From assembly GCA_021234155.1 (NCBI GenBank), contig JAJEKV010000031.1:15493748-15557747 (forward strand): 64,000 nt of DNA, given 5' to 3'. Below the pieces are notes generated by a model. It was not told where the DNA came from and ran no database searches. It saw only the letters and a list, made by a program, of their open reading frames with translations. Below, piece by piece: positions 1-11,325 of the stretch (position 1 is the first letter of the stretch; each line of letters opens with the position of its first letter). The DNA is from Isoetes taiwanensis (lineage: Eukaryota > Streptophyta > Lycopodiopsida > Isoetales > Isoetaceae). The position numbers were made by a program, and so were the translations under genes.

Positions 1-1251
1 ATTGAAAATACAAAGTTAGCAACTTATGAATACAATTGTTGCAATAAGCTATATGTTGCTTTGGGTTGCAACTTATGAATACAATTGTTACAGTAAGCTA
101 TCTGGCCCGTTTGTTTCAAGTCACTCTTGAAGAAGACTTAGCCATGAAGGTGATGTACTAGCTTCATATTCTGTTGGTTGAAGGACTTAAGGTAGCAGGG
201 AGGCAACGTGGCCAAATAGGATATGGATCTTATATCAGGATGCATTAGTTAACAGGATGCATTAGTTAATAGGAAATTGATACAATTTATGCGAAACAAC
301 TTCCATTACATTGGAAGTATTTAGGTGTGGTTCCATACACTCCATGGGTTGTGCATTAAATCGGTGGCTACCTCATTCTTTATGTTCACCTTCTTGGGTC
401 ATGTTATCAAGTACATAGTGTGACACGAGAATCAATCTTCTATAGATGTAATGAATCACATTCAATAGGGCCATTTTACTTTGCTATTACAATATTAAGT
501 CTTATATAGCTAGAAACTTAGCTGCAACATTGTGAAGGTCATTTTATTTTGCCATTACAATCCTAAGCCTTATGCAACTAGGAGCATTGCTATGCATTAT
601 GTGCATCATTGTAATGCGTTGGAGTGTTCTTGGCATAGATGTCTCAATTGTTTATCGATAAATCAATCATGTGATTGAAAGGATGAATCTATTTCCCTTC
701 TTTTTGTGATGTAGACTTTGGTATACATGCCGAGAAACTCAACACAATAGCAAAAAGAGAGATAAATATTGTCTATGAAATTGTGCTATTCTCGCGTTTT
801 TTGAATTCACTTTACATGCCAAACAAGTTCCAATTGGCTTCACTACAACGTAACAACCTATACAAGAATCAAAATATCACCCATTTAAAAACAAAAATTA
901 TAGAATGCACATCTTAGTCTACAAAAACATATATGACACGCGGTCCTATTTGACCATCGAATTTTCAAAAACATTGTCCAAATATTATTGGGGCTTTAAA
1001 GTTATGGTAAAAGATCTAAATGCCACTTTTGTAGTATGTTGTAGATACCATTGTCATTTGAAATCTATACCAAGTGTCCTTTGCAATCCATGTAATTCTC
1101 CACTGCCATATGTAAATTGTTAGATTTGGATACAATACAATTCATTGCCATGTTTAGATCAATTCAATACACCTGCCATCAAGATTTTGGGCTATATTTA
1201 TTGTAAGTATGTCTGCAACTTCATCATTGTCTACAATAGGCCCATACTTAT
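1..1251. other. Unassigned AT-rich sequence with one short tandem repeat
   Basis: I see no convincing coding region here. A 34-base unit at 19-52 recurs with two changes at 68-101 (period 49). The stretch ends at a Helitron-type 3' terminus, so part of it may be the body of a non-autonomous Helitron, but no 5' TC end could be fixed. Confidence 0.5.
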
Positions 1252-1281
1252 GCCCGGCAACGCCGGGCACCCGTTACTAGT
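1252..1281 (+). mobile_element. Helitron 3' terminus (hairpin plus CTAG|T)
   Basis: A perfect 7-bp stem, GCCCGGC (1252-1258) and GCCGGGC (1262-1268), closes an AAC loop. Eight bases later comes CTAG (1277-1280) followed by T. A GC-rich hairpin 8-12 bases before a CTRR end, inserted next to a host T, is the diagnostic 3' end of plant Helitrons. The same hairpin recurs in the window at 7464, 37677, 41919 and 56245. No RepHel helicase is encoded nearby, so this is a non-autonomous copy. The 5' end was not located. Confidence 0.8.
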
Positions 1282-1409
1282 ATTAGTAGAAGATGCATTT
1301 TTCATGTCAAAATGTTAACTTCAATAATGTTTGTCCTATTTGTGAGTTTATAGTAGTTGCAAGCTAAATATAAAGCTTTTGTGAATGCTTCCATACTCTA
1401 AGATTTAAT

Positions 1410-2600
1410 ATGAAAGAGAAAGCTCCTGCAAAGTTGAATCCTAGGAGAAAAGAGCATGCTAGAGCATCTAAATTACCTGCTATTACTCAGTCTCTTACAT
1501 TAAGAGAAGCCTCTAATGCCCCTAAGATGGGCATAACCAAGCCAGCAACAATGAGGGGAAGGTTGCCTGCTCCAAGCAATCTCAGTAATGTCTCCCAGAA
1601 TACCTCCCAGATTGAAGGTTTGGTTGCAAGGTCTACAAACATAGTGATATCTGCAAACAAAGAAAGGCTTGCAAATACAGAAATATTTGCAAAAGGAGAA
1701 AGAGAAAGGTCTGCAACAAGAGCACTATCTGCAAATAGGAAAACAATTGCTGCATATACAGAAGTTGATGACATGGATGACTTGGCATTAAAAAAACGAA
1801 GGGCCAAGGAGGTCGAGTTTAGTGATAGGGCAGTTATGACTTTCATCAATGTTTTGCAAGAGTATAAGTTGCTCAATATTGGTTTAAATTTGAGCAAAAG
1901 ACAGTGGAATGAAATCATGAGAAGAATAGCGCCTTATGTTCCAGGTTTGACATCGTTAAGACAATTGAAAAACGAATATGACAAATTAATGAGAACTTAT
2001 AAAGAGGAGCATGATAAATGCAATATGACAGGTGCTCAACCTTCAAATTGGAAATTCTTTTCGGAGATGGAGATCTTAAGACAAGATTGCACTCGAGATT
2101 GTAATATTCTAAGAGCTGGGGACAATGGACAGTTTGATGATGATCCCTTCCCTCAATTTTCTGGGATTGATGGTTTTGACAGTCATATTGAGATGGAAGG
2201 TGTACATCTGCAGCATTTGAGGATACATTTGAGTGTGATGATGAAGAGAATCCTATCTTTGAGAACGAGGAGAACACCCCACCTATATCCCCTCAAAATG
2301 CCACAGGACCAAACAAAGAAAGCCCTAGGTCAGAAGCATGTGCACAGGAAGGAGTTACTGGCAAGCCAAACTAAAAAAAAAGGGAGCAGGAAATCTGTTG
2401 ATGAAGATATAGCTGCAGGAATAAATAAAATGGCAGATTGTGTGGCTAGATCAGAGGCTTCGAAGCTTGAATTCTTGGAAAGGTCAGATGCTAGAAAGTA
2501 TGAGCTAATTGCAAAAGTTGAAGAGATGAGACAAGCCAACTCGAAGACGATCATTGAAGCTGTTGCTACAATGGCGAAGTCAATGTGTGAAATGACATAA
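1410..2600 (+). CDS. Myb/SANT-like DNA-binding protein of a PIF/Harbinger-type element
   Basis: A 396-codon open frame starts at an ATG preceded by AT-rich DNA. Residues of about 130-220 (from EFSDRAVMTFINVLQEY through the conserved NWKFF) form a Myb/SANT-like trihelix domain of the kind found in plant Myb/SANT-like proteins and PIF/Harbinger accessory proteins. The N-terminal region is basic and repetitive (several SANKE/SANRK-like words). The C-terminal part (about 340-396) is a probable helical segment with the family-typical INKMAD and KYELIAKVEEM words. Between about 2200 and 2370 another frame reads as an acidic linker typical of the family, while the open frame there is basic and atypical; the frame returns at an A-run near 2370. 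Two compensating indels are therefore likely. In PIF/Harbinger elements such a protein binds DNA and helps bring the transposase to the nucleus. A domesticated host gene is the alternative. Confidence 0.7.
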   Translation: MKEKAPAKLNPRRKEHARASKLPAITQSLTLREASNAPKMGITKPATMRGRLPAPSNLSNVSQNTSQIEGLVARSTNIVISANKERLANTEIFAKGERERSATRALSANRKTIAAYTEVDDMDDLALKKRRAKEVEFSDRAVMTFINVLQEYKLLNIGLNLSKRQWNEIMRRIAPYVPGLTSLRQLKNEYDKLMRTYKEEHDKCNMTGAQPSNWKFFSEMEILRQDCTRDCNILRAGDNGQFDDDPFPQFSGIDGFDSHIEMEGVHLQHLRIHLSVMMKRILSLRTRRTPHLYPLKMPQDQTKKALGQKHVHRKELLASQTKKKGSRKSVDEDIAAGINKMADCVARSEASKLEFLERSDARKYELIAKVEEMRQANSKTIIEAVATMAKSMCEMT

Positions 2601-3430
2601 ACTACACTGATGCAAATTGGAATGTTTGCCATGAATAAAAAAACTCTGACAATCAACGAGGGCAATAGCAACAACACTAAATGGTAATAGAGGTTTTATT
2701 GAATTCCTTTTAGCTATTCTAACGCGTATTATGGTTTTGGATGCAGGATGTAATGGGATCTTTTCTTTGTTCAAGATGTTTCCAGTTCTTGTATCTCTAT
2801 GAAGAAATGTTCCTATATATTACATTTGAAATTCCAGTTCTTCTACTATGTTACGTATGTAGCAACAAGACTTTGTTGCTTTTACAAGAGAAATGAAGTG
2901 CAGCATATATTACATCCTCCTAATACAGAGGTCCATTTCAAAACAAGGTGCTGCGCACGGAGGGTTGCCCTCCATGGCCGGAGGGTGAAGTGGCTTGGGA
3001 ACAGTTTGACAACCACAGTACCACCCTATCATTCCCTGCCCTCTTGTTACTCCAAGAGTACACATTAGAAGAAGAAGGGGCGTTTGTTGTCTCCATTGTG
3101 CGCATTAATCTGTCAAAATATTATGTGATGAGACATGCCTGTATCAATTTTCTCTTGGTCTGGCCCACATTCTATGTAGTCAAGTACATCTACTTACTTA
3201 AAAAGTTTTTGAGGTGGGGTGTCTCCCTTTTTCCGGCCGCCGGTAACACTCCGTTTTCCGGCTAAAAGCGTGAATTTGGCACCGGAATGGGTTTTGGGAG
3301 CTTGAAGTTTTTGAAGTGAATAGGAATCCGGCAGGTTTGGCTCGGTTTAGGGTTGGCAGACGTTTAGGGCACACGTTTAGCACAATTTTTTCAGGTTTGG
3401 CACAGCTAATTCAACGCACGCATCATTTTT
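2601..3430. other. Intergenic, no gene supported
   Basis: Short open frames here overlap in several frames and show no family motif. The GC content rises from about 2945 and again at 3215-3300. This could mark the promoter side of the weak candidate locus that follows. Confidence 0.4.
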
Positions 3431-3439
3431 CTGGCAGAT

Positions 3440-5110
3440 GCCCGCCATAGCCGGGATACCTCCGCTTTCATTCATTTCTTCCCCTCCGCTTTCATTCATT
3501 TCTTCATTCCTTCAAAATGCAGCTTTAGAGCTCATAGCGACCCTACCTTTCACGGATTCTAGCGCCCAAGCTATCACAGATTCTAGCGCCCAGAGGTAAA
3601 ATAATTTCGGTTCATTCTTCATTGATTTTTGCTTCATAGGCGCAGGCAGATCTCTCAAGAGGATGGTGCTAGGGTTTTTTTCTGGTTTTGGCAGTGTGTA
3701 ATGGCACGAGTTACTTGGCGGTGGGATGCAGTAGGAATGCCGTTACACTCGATATGGCGGCAGCATGGACCCTTCTATATTGTGGCTATCAGGTTTAAGA
3801 AATGGCTAACTATCCCTCTCCGGCAGATTTCACAGAGGACTCCGTCATTTTGGTCAATTTTCTCTCCATATTTTCGGCATTGCTTTTGGTTCAGATGTTT
3901 GGTCTGGTTCAGCCAGGCCGATTTGTTTCAAGCAGATAGCAGACTGGTAAAATACTTGACCGGGTGTTTTCCAGCACCAATGGATTGTCATGAACTTATT
4001 CTTTGTTTTTGCATGTACGTTGCCAATACAACTCTCTATTTTCGGCAAGCAGGTCTCCATTTTCTATCTTTAGGATTCTTTTACGAAAATACACTTTGAG
4101 GTTGCTCCAAACAGAAGGAGCCTTCACAAACAATCTTGCGTTACTTGAAGATCCTGGTAAGTGCAGTTTTATGGGTGGTTTTGCTTTTTGTTGTTTATTG
4201 GCATTCACATTTTTGGAACGACAGCTTGGCTCAATGAAAATTCAGCATATCTCTACGAGCCTGAGCTGCCTGAGCTGCCTGATCATGAACCACGTGAACG
4301 AGATGGGACTTGCCTTCTGTACTTGGGATTCCAGCTTGCAGCGCGAAACTGCTATTGAGGTTTAAAAAGCTACAACTTGGGCATAGATCTGATTTCAGAT
4401 ATTATGTCTTTTTATTTTGTTCTTAACTTCCAGCTCATAAGCTAGGGAAAGCTTTTTATTCAGCAGCCTTTTGTTTTTCTCTGTGATCTTATGCTTTCAA
4501 AAAGTAGTGTCTTTGCATGTTTTCAGCCATTTGTATTTCTATGCTTCCAGAAGAGACCGTATTACAGGCTTCTAACTCTCAACTCAAGTATTGTTTTCTT
4601 TTCTGTTGGCGTAGTAGTATGATGAACGGAATTGATGTTGGGAGAGTAGAATAGCAGAACAAATCGATAGACTGGACCTTTTAATGATATTTGTATATTC
4701 ATCATATTCACATTTGTGAAGTTATCCACTTTATTGAATACTGAATCTGTCTTTAAGATGTATTGATTTTTCATATTTTTCTTATATTTTTGTAGTTATT
4801 TGGCAGGGGAGCAGTTTCACTGCAGGATATTACTGAAATGTTCAAGGTAATTAGTCCTCATGAAACTCTCTACTAAAGATAATCCTTAATTGATTCTTTT
4901 TGATAAAATGGATGGACGTTTTGCGAATGATAGTGAATCCATTTTGCTAATGATACTGGCATTTCTAAATATTCGTTTTCACTTCCTTAGGCTTCTAGAG
5001 CATCTCAATAACAGGCAAAAGCTTCAGTGCAAAACTACTGCTTCTTTGAGATTCAATCATTCCAACTGGTATTATCGATTTAAAGGGCACATGGGTTTTG
5101 ATTAATTCTG
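3440..5110 (+). CDS. Possible multi-exon gene, unassigned
   Basis: I do not recognise this locus. Two short direct repeats (3467-3505, and the word ATTCTAGCGCCCA near 3558 and 3580) sit in GC-richer DNA resembling a 5' leader. A small frame from ATG 3802 reads MANYPSPADFTEDS, then a hydrophobic segment, then a stop at 3937. A very clean exon-like block lies at 4796-4846: TTTTTGTAG acceptor, 51 bases open in one frame (LFGRGAVSLQDITEMFK), GTAATT donor. A frame ending ETAIE at a possible GT donor near 4361 would join it in phase 0. The coding case rests on splice-site form and residue composition only. It could equally be a gene fragment carried by a transposon. Confidence 0.25.
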
Positions 5111-5605
5111 CTTCTTCCCTTTTATTCAATGCATTTTGATACATCAAGTAGGCAAGGGTACTATTTCATTATTTCATTCTGACAGACATTTTATTAAAAT
5201 GGGAGCAAGTTATTGCGAAATTTAAAGGATTAAAATCATACTCACTATCCCATATGTTTAATATTAAAGTTTCTTTCATCCACTTACAGACCGCTACATG
5301 CAATCCCTACCCAACATATGTTCTCTATGATGACGACGATCACAATAGACTCTGGAAAATGAAATGTTCATTTGTCATTTTCTATGCCCCTATACTAATA
5401 CAGTATACCAAAACTCTGGAAAACGAGAATCACATGTTCATTCATCATTTTTTAATGGCCCTACGAATAAAAAATATCAAGTGAGGGGAGACACGTATCA
5501 ATAAGCCTCCACATATCAACAGCTGCAAAATTGGTGGCTTTGAAACTGTACAATGTCCATAACTCTGGTTCATTTTCTGTTGTCCAAGTAAAAGTTGAAG
5601 CAAAG

Positions 5606-5699
5606 GACGGTCTTCATTTATTCAAGGACTAGCTTGCAACCATATTACATGAGACGGTCTTCATTTATTCAAGGACCAGCTTGCAACCATATTACATGA
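5606..5699. repeat. 47-bp tandem duplication
   Basis: The segment from GACGGTCTTC at 5606 is repeated directly from 5653 with one base change, giving two abutting 47-base units. It lies in non-coding DNA. The flanking bases 5111-5605 and 5700-6186 hold no gene that I can support. Confidence 0.85.
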
Positions 5700-6195
5700 G
5701 ATTATCTCCAGGTTTTAAAGCCTTTTTTTTATCTCTCCAAGATATATCTGGCAGCATGAAGAGGATGCAAAAGAGCTGAGAAGAATGCTGAATACTTATC
5801 AAACTTAGTACCTGCAAGGTCTAGGCCTATGGTGATTTTGGAACGAGAAAGATGGCGTAGTATAGTGTCTTTTTAATATGGATCCAAAGATGCAAAAGTT
5901 TTATATCTTATTGTTCAACATGTATGCCAAGGAAAGGAATTTGATATTGTACATCATCAAATGAGAAGTTTAGAACTACTGGAAGCATGCTTCATACTGT
6001 ATTCAACCTAATAATAATGCGTCGTCCTTACAAATTTATGGTTTCTTTCTAACAACATGTAGTTCAATACTCGGTTTTATGCACACTCCATCTAAATAAA
6101 GGCAATGTCCTATGTGTTGTACGCCCAAAGTACTCCTCCCATGTAAATTTCAAACCCTACTTTCAAACATAAACTATACTCACAAATAATTTATA

Positions 6196-6376
6196 GGGAA
6201 AACTACCAAAATACCCTTATGAGTTTGTGTAATTACCAAAATGCCCTTATGAGTTTCAAAATTACCAAAATGCCCCCACACTCCTACTATACACAAGGGC
6301 ATTTTGGTAATTTTGAAACTCATAAGGGTATTTTGGTAATTACACAAACTCATAAGGGTATTTTGGTAGTTTTCCC
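6196..6376. mobile_element. Foldback MITE, Mutator-like (9-bp target duplication)
   Basis: A 181-bp element is almost entirely an inverted repeat. The left arm begins GGGAAAACTACC and the right arm ends GGTAGTTTTCCC. The arms are about 80 bases each with one mismatch and flank a loop of about 20 bases. Each arm is built of three short direct sub-repeats around ACCAAAATRCCC. Both sides carry TAATTTATA (6187-6195 and 6377-6385), a 9-base target-site duplication, the length typical of Mutator-like elements. The transcript would form a long hairpin, a plausible small-RNA precursor. It encodes nothing. Confidence 0.85.
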
Positions 6377-6402
6377 TAATTTATATATCATGCCACCATC
6401 CC

Positions 6403-6482
6403 ACTCCATAATTTATACTCCATAATTTATTGAGGAGTATAAATTATGGAGTATAAATTATACTCCATAATTTATACTCCAT
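6403..6482. repeat. Nested AT-rich palindrome of a 14-bp unit
   Basis: The 14-base word ACTCCATAATTTAT occurs twice directly, then as its reverse complement twice after a TGAGG spacer, then directly again (complete once, then partial). This gives a near-perfect local palindrome directly beside the foldback MITE. It could be a second, older foldback insertion or expansion of the AT-rich target. No target duplication was clear. Confidence 0.75.
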
Positions 6483-6485
6483 ACA

Positions 6486-7030
6486 CAAGCTTCCCCTTCA
6501 ACTTTAACTTATTCAATCTATCAAGCATCACCTTATGGCAGGTTATAGTCTTGCCACACAGAATATGCCTTGCAACGCCGCATATGTAGAGACCTACTGT
6601 TACTCTGTTTTTTCTTTCCGAATATTTACTTATTTAAACATATAGATATCCCACGATGGCAACATCGCACAAGGACGTTACTGTAAGGAATCAAATGTTC
6701 TTAGTCCCAGTACTATTACGGAGCCCAAAACTCTATAACCCTTGCCATGCTACTTCCATCCATCTTGCAAACCTGTTTGTAGTTGAAATGGTCGAGAACA
6801 TAGGTTTGAGTGAATTGGTTACATTTTATTGGACTGACAAGAACCTCATTTTACAAAAGAAAATTAAATGTTTTCCTCAATAAGAGAAACATGTGAACAA
6901 CTGAAGTCCAGAGCATAGGTTTAGAGTGATCCAGTTACATTTTCATAAGCCATAGATAGATGTTTTGTTACTCATTTTTTGGTTTGAGAATATCTTTCAA
7001 GCTTTATTCCTCATATATCTAGGAAAGAAT
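6486..7030. other. Non-coding, nothing identified
   Basis: A 75-codon open frame at 6656-6883 has no recognisable motif and no support from its surroundings. I treat the stretch as non-coding. Confidence 0.4.
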
Positions 7031-7100
7031 GATAGGTAGATAGATAGATTTTTTAACGTCCACTGGAGACCAAATTGGCCATGGGACCCAAATAACAAAA
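7031..7100 (-). mobile_element. Truncated LINE 3' end with degenerate pentanucleotide tail
   Basis: GATAGGTAGATAGATAGA is followed by a T-run, AACGTCCACTGGAGACC, and then GGCCATGGGACCC. This is the reverse complement of the 3' end of the LINE that finishes at 32795 on the plus strand. The copy is heavily 5'-truncated. Similar minus-strand ends lie at 23112 and 46833, so this family has inserted repeatedly. Confidence 0.65.
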
Positions 7101-7463
7101 GGGGATGGAAGCTAAAAAAAGTAGAATGAAAAAGATAATGCCGATGCTAATGATAATTTTGTGCTAATGGTTTGATAAATGTGTCACCATGGAAAATACT
7201 CAGCATAGTTGAGTCACGTCTCAAGAAAACAATCTTTCTGCACTAGCACGAATTTAGGGCCAACGTTGTTCCTCTAGATTTCACTACATTGTCAATTGTT
7301 ACTATGCTTTTCAGATGATTTAGTACGCATTGCTAATGTTTTAGACAATTTCAATAATAAAAGTAATTACAAAAGCAAATAAAGTCCATTCTTGCCAATA
7401 TCTGTTGTTGAAGTTGCATATATGGACGTTAAAGGCCAAATAAAAACACATGCTAAGACATTA

Positions 7464-7494
7464 GCCCGGCAACGCCGGGCACACGTTTACTAGT
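7464..7494 (+). mobile_element. Helitron 3' terminus (hairpin plus CTAG|T)
   Basis: The stem GCCCGGC/GCCGGGC with AAC loop occupies 7464-7480, and CTAG lies at 7490-7493 followed by T. Stem and loop match the terminus at 1252. The sequence upstream of the hairpin differs from that of the other copies, so only the end is shared. The LINE tail at 7031-7100 may lie inside this Helitron. Confidence 0.8.
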
Positions 7495-7499
7495 AACTA

Positions 7500-10400
7500 C
7501 ATAACCAGTAAATAACTACATAGCACGACAGGACAGACCCTCTACCTGGGCCATCTAATCCTGTTCCAATTAACATGTCGAGAAGAATAAAGCAGACAGC
7601 AAAAAAAAGATATAAGCAGCCCTTTTGAAATAGAAAGCAAGTGTGACATCACACATGTCTAGGAGGCTGCAATGAGCCTAGATGTATGTGATTGATAATT
7701 GTCGATGCTAATATAATCTTCCTAGATCAAAAAGTGTATTTAGTGTTTAAGGGCTTACTATGTTGATTTTGCAGGTGCACGTTTGAGGTTAGGGTTTGAG
7801 TATCTTTGCGCGCTAAGATGATTTGCTTGGAAGAACTGTGCCAAAGATGTATCCATCATCAAGTTTTATTATATGATAGAGCTTATTTTGGGCATAGAAC
7901 ATGGAAGGAGTATATACAATTGAGTGTGGTTGTTTGAGATTTTGGAGGTGAATAGAACATGCACAAAGTTTTGTGTCTAGCCACCTACCTTTGGTCTATC
8001 CATCACTCTAAGACCAGTGAAGAATGGAGAGGGCTTCAAGAATTATCGCCAGCTCATTCAAGCTTATGGTAGCGGGCAGTGGATCCCGACAAATGCTTCT
8101 TATGATGTTTCTCAAGGATTACATTTTTGACATCTATTTTGCTTTGAATGTAACCGTATGGAGTTAACAATAAGGCTACTTTGGACGTTTTGGAAATTGA
8201 AATTCAAAGATCGTATAGATGTGAAAGGCAAAACTCCGGTGCTCTTAAGATGGCAATATTTGCAACCCAATGTTTGCAATATTTGCAACCTTAAGAAGTA
8301 GAACTATTGTATACTACCACATGCGAGTAACTTGCATCCTTGACACGTAAAACCAACACCTTCCCACTTTGAAAAAGAAGATATACCCAAATCAATATGA
8401 GCATGACCTTCCTATGCCACAACAAGCCTTTGAGCTGAAGACAAAGCTTACGGTGTTGGATACATGACTCCAATTCACTTATCTTCATCAACACAAATCA
8501 ATAGCTTCTTGGCAACATACATGTTCAACATATCTTGCAATTCATAATTGTAGCTTGTCGAAACTTTGCTTGCCTCTAAAGGTATATTATGTTTGGTATT
8601 ACCAACATAAGCAACTTGTAACCATTTTTCTCGCGATCTTGGATACAGTTCCTGCGACCCTTCATTGAAAAATATGACCCCATTGAGACCATATCTATAA
8701 CTTCTTTAATCATCTCAAGCCGCACTTCGCCCCATGTTCGCATAACTCTTCCGTCAAAGATGGCATCACCATAGCCAAATGGTTGCAAAGAAGAAATATT
8801 AATTTCGGGACCCGTCATTGTTTTGCCATGGACTCTTTGATAATACTTCACATCTCCCCGATGATGCTAAGTATTGGCTCTATTTCCTAACGAACATGTG
8901 GCCACTCAAGAATAATTACAAGTTATGTGGAAATGATGGAACAAAAATCGGAGTTCCAAAAGGTACTATAGAAAGCCCAAAAATCCCGTGCCATTCCTCA
9001 CATATAGATTGTGAACTCGCCATACAATTGTCCACTAGCATGCCTTGTAAGAATGTCTCGAAAAAGAAGATGGAAAACTTGGTTTTACCGGATCACTTGA
9101 TATCTAACAAGACAACAAGCGGCCAGAATTATCATCTCAATGCATCGAGCATGCTTCCGACATATGCTTTCTTGTCAAGTTAATGTTGGCACGATGAAGG
9201 GACAAATCAAACTAAAACACTCAAACTTTATAATAATTCGATTTTAGCACGCCTCTTTTTACATTTCTTTTCCTTCTCCATTACATGCACCGCTCTCTTT
9301 CGCTCATAATGATGGGCATGCTTCTCATCATCATTACACTCGCTACAACCTTCCTCCAGATTTCATTTTCACTTGAAGAATCAATCCACCTCCGATAGGT
9401 TATGGCAATCCATGATCCTCCGTGTCGCGCAATAACGTCATCTCATGGTACGGATCAGCCTACACCTAAAGCTAAATCCGAGACCAACAAGAACAAGTAC
9501 GATATAAGTATACTCGCTAATAGCGACTATCCGGAAGGAATTCATATAACAATAAAGAATAAAAACCATAGTGCAAACAAAGAACTTCAATACTTTATGG
9601 CCATCGAGGTGCATGACACTTACCATCTTGATGTGTGGAGCATCCTCACACCACCTATTATTCTCTCTATGTCAAATTGGTCAGGCCCACTCTTCCGTTG
9701 CACGATCCAAAGTGAACACCTAACTTAGATAGATAAAACTTGAACACAAATTGTTTACCTTAATATCCCCGAATGCAACTTCTGGTTGGCATCACTTAAA
9801 ATCGAAGAAAAGCTTTCATTTTGTCCAAGACCGCAAGCCAAATTATCTCGATGAGTCATTCTAAAACTTCAAAGTAGGAAGCCATTTTTACCGATAGCTT
9901 TGTTGAAGGAGGCATTCGAGATCCGGGGATTTGTGCAAGTGCTCATGACAATATGCCTTCAACGAGTAGATGCTCTTCTAAGAATTAACAAGACAATTAA
10001 GAGTCACGACGAAGGCATGGTATCAAATATTAACACAACCCAAATTATAGTTTACCAAGTTTACAACCATGCTCGAGCTGAAGCAAGTTCCGAGCTTGCA
10101 TTTTTCACCGATCTTAAAACAGTGTCATCATAGACCGATACTTTAGAATCTATAATGGTAGGGATATTTTCTTATCGCCACCACTCTCTGGTTTTAGGAT
10201 ATTGCTTGCATTAGGTAGCCGATTCTGCATTTTCATATGTTATTGCTACTTTCGGTCAATCGCTAATAATTGAACTCAAACCTAAAACCTAAGAGCCGAG
10301 ACCACTATACCGCTTTTGCAAATCCGATTGAACGACAAACCGTTCTTGCGGGCCCTGCTTTTTGTAGCCATTGGTTCTTCCCATGCCATCGCCATGCACC

Positions 10401-11325
10401 GACATGCCCTTCTATTCCGCCAGAGAGACAAAATGAAAGAGTCGTGGAGGAAGGTGGATCTTAGGACCTATAACAGTACAACAAGCAATCTTGCTGCGAT
10501 GTTCCCATTTTGGAGTGTTCTCGAGCTACAAGTTAACCGGTTTCCGGAGGGGCTCCCCGCAACATAAATGACCGAAAGCATTTACCGCCAACAAAGGGTT
10601 TTAGCAACTATTAGCATATCCCATGTATATACTGGCATATACTTGAAATATGCCATAAACCCACATAAACAAGGGTTTGCCCCCTTAGGGGCAACCCAAA
10701 AATATTGAAATTAGGCAGACCATAAAACAAGTGCACCCATGCATGCCTGGTGCTAGTTTTTTCTGCAAGGGCTCCCATATGGCCATTTAGCCTAAAACAA
10801 TATGACATAACAAAGGCATTAAGCTCATTTGCTTCAAGAACTAGCATGCATGTAGAACGATATAAAACATATGGACTACTTGAAAAGCAAAATGGTCATA
10901 AACTTCCAAACAGTATTGATAGCAAAATAGCCCAACAGATAGAAGACAATAGTTTCGACTTTCCATTCTGAGAAAATTACAACAGCAGTACAAGTATACA
11001 AAGTCTTGAGATATAATCGAGAATTTGCTTACCATGATGGACTAACAGTGAAAAAATGTGTAAATGCAAATTTCAGTTGTTTTCATTGATTACTCTTGTA
11101 GTAATCATTCTTCTTGTAGCAACCAGTGAACATCCAAAATCAAAACACATGCTCATGCGCTACAAGTGCTTCTATCCAATTACTTTGCATTCCTTCTTCA
11201 TCATATGTTCTCAAATATTATGCTCCAAATCTGATCACCAGTCTTTTTGTACCTTCTTGCATCACCAAGTGACTCGTGGGGAAAGACTGCACGAGTGGCC
11301 TGATAGGCAGTAGATCCTCATCCTC
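7500..11325. other. Unassigned 3.8-kb stretch
   Basis: Several frames of 60-120 codons occur (for example 8576-8851 minus, 8818-9183 plus, 9402-9728 plus), but none shows a family motif, splice consensus or a run in one frame. From about 8290 to 10560 the DNA is somewhat richer in CG and simple codon-like words, and may be a decayed element or gene. I could not assign it. Confidence 0.35.

Noticed and set aside
6196-6376. Rho-independent terminator or riboswitch
   Set aside because: The inverted repeat is about 80 bp per arm with a 9-bp target duplication in plant DNA, so it is a transposon and not a bacterial signal.
8576-9183. Overlapping ORFs on both strands (91 and 121 codons)
   Set aside because: Neither has a recognisable domain, splice sites or consistent composition, so strand and reality cannot be decided.
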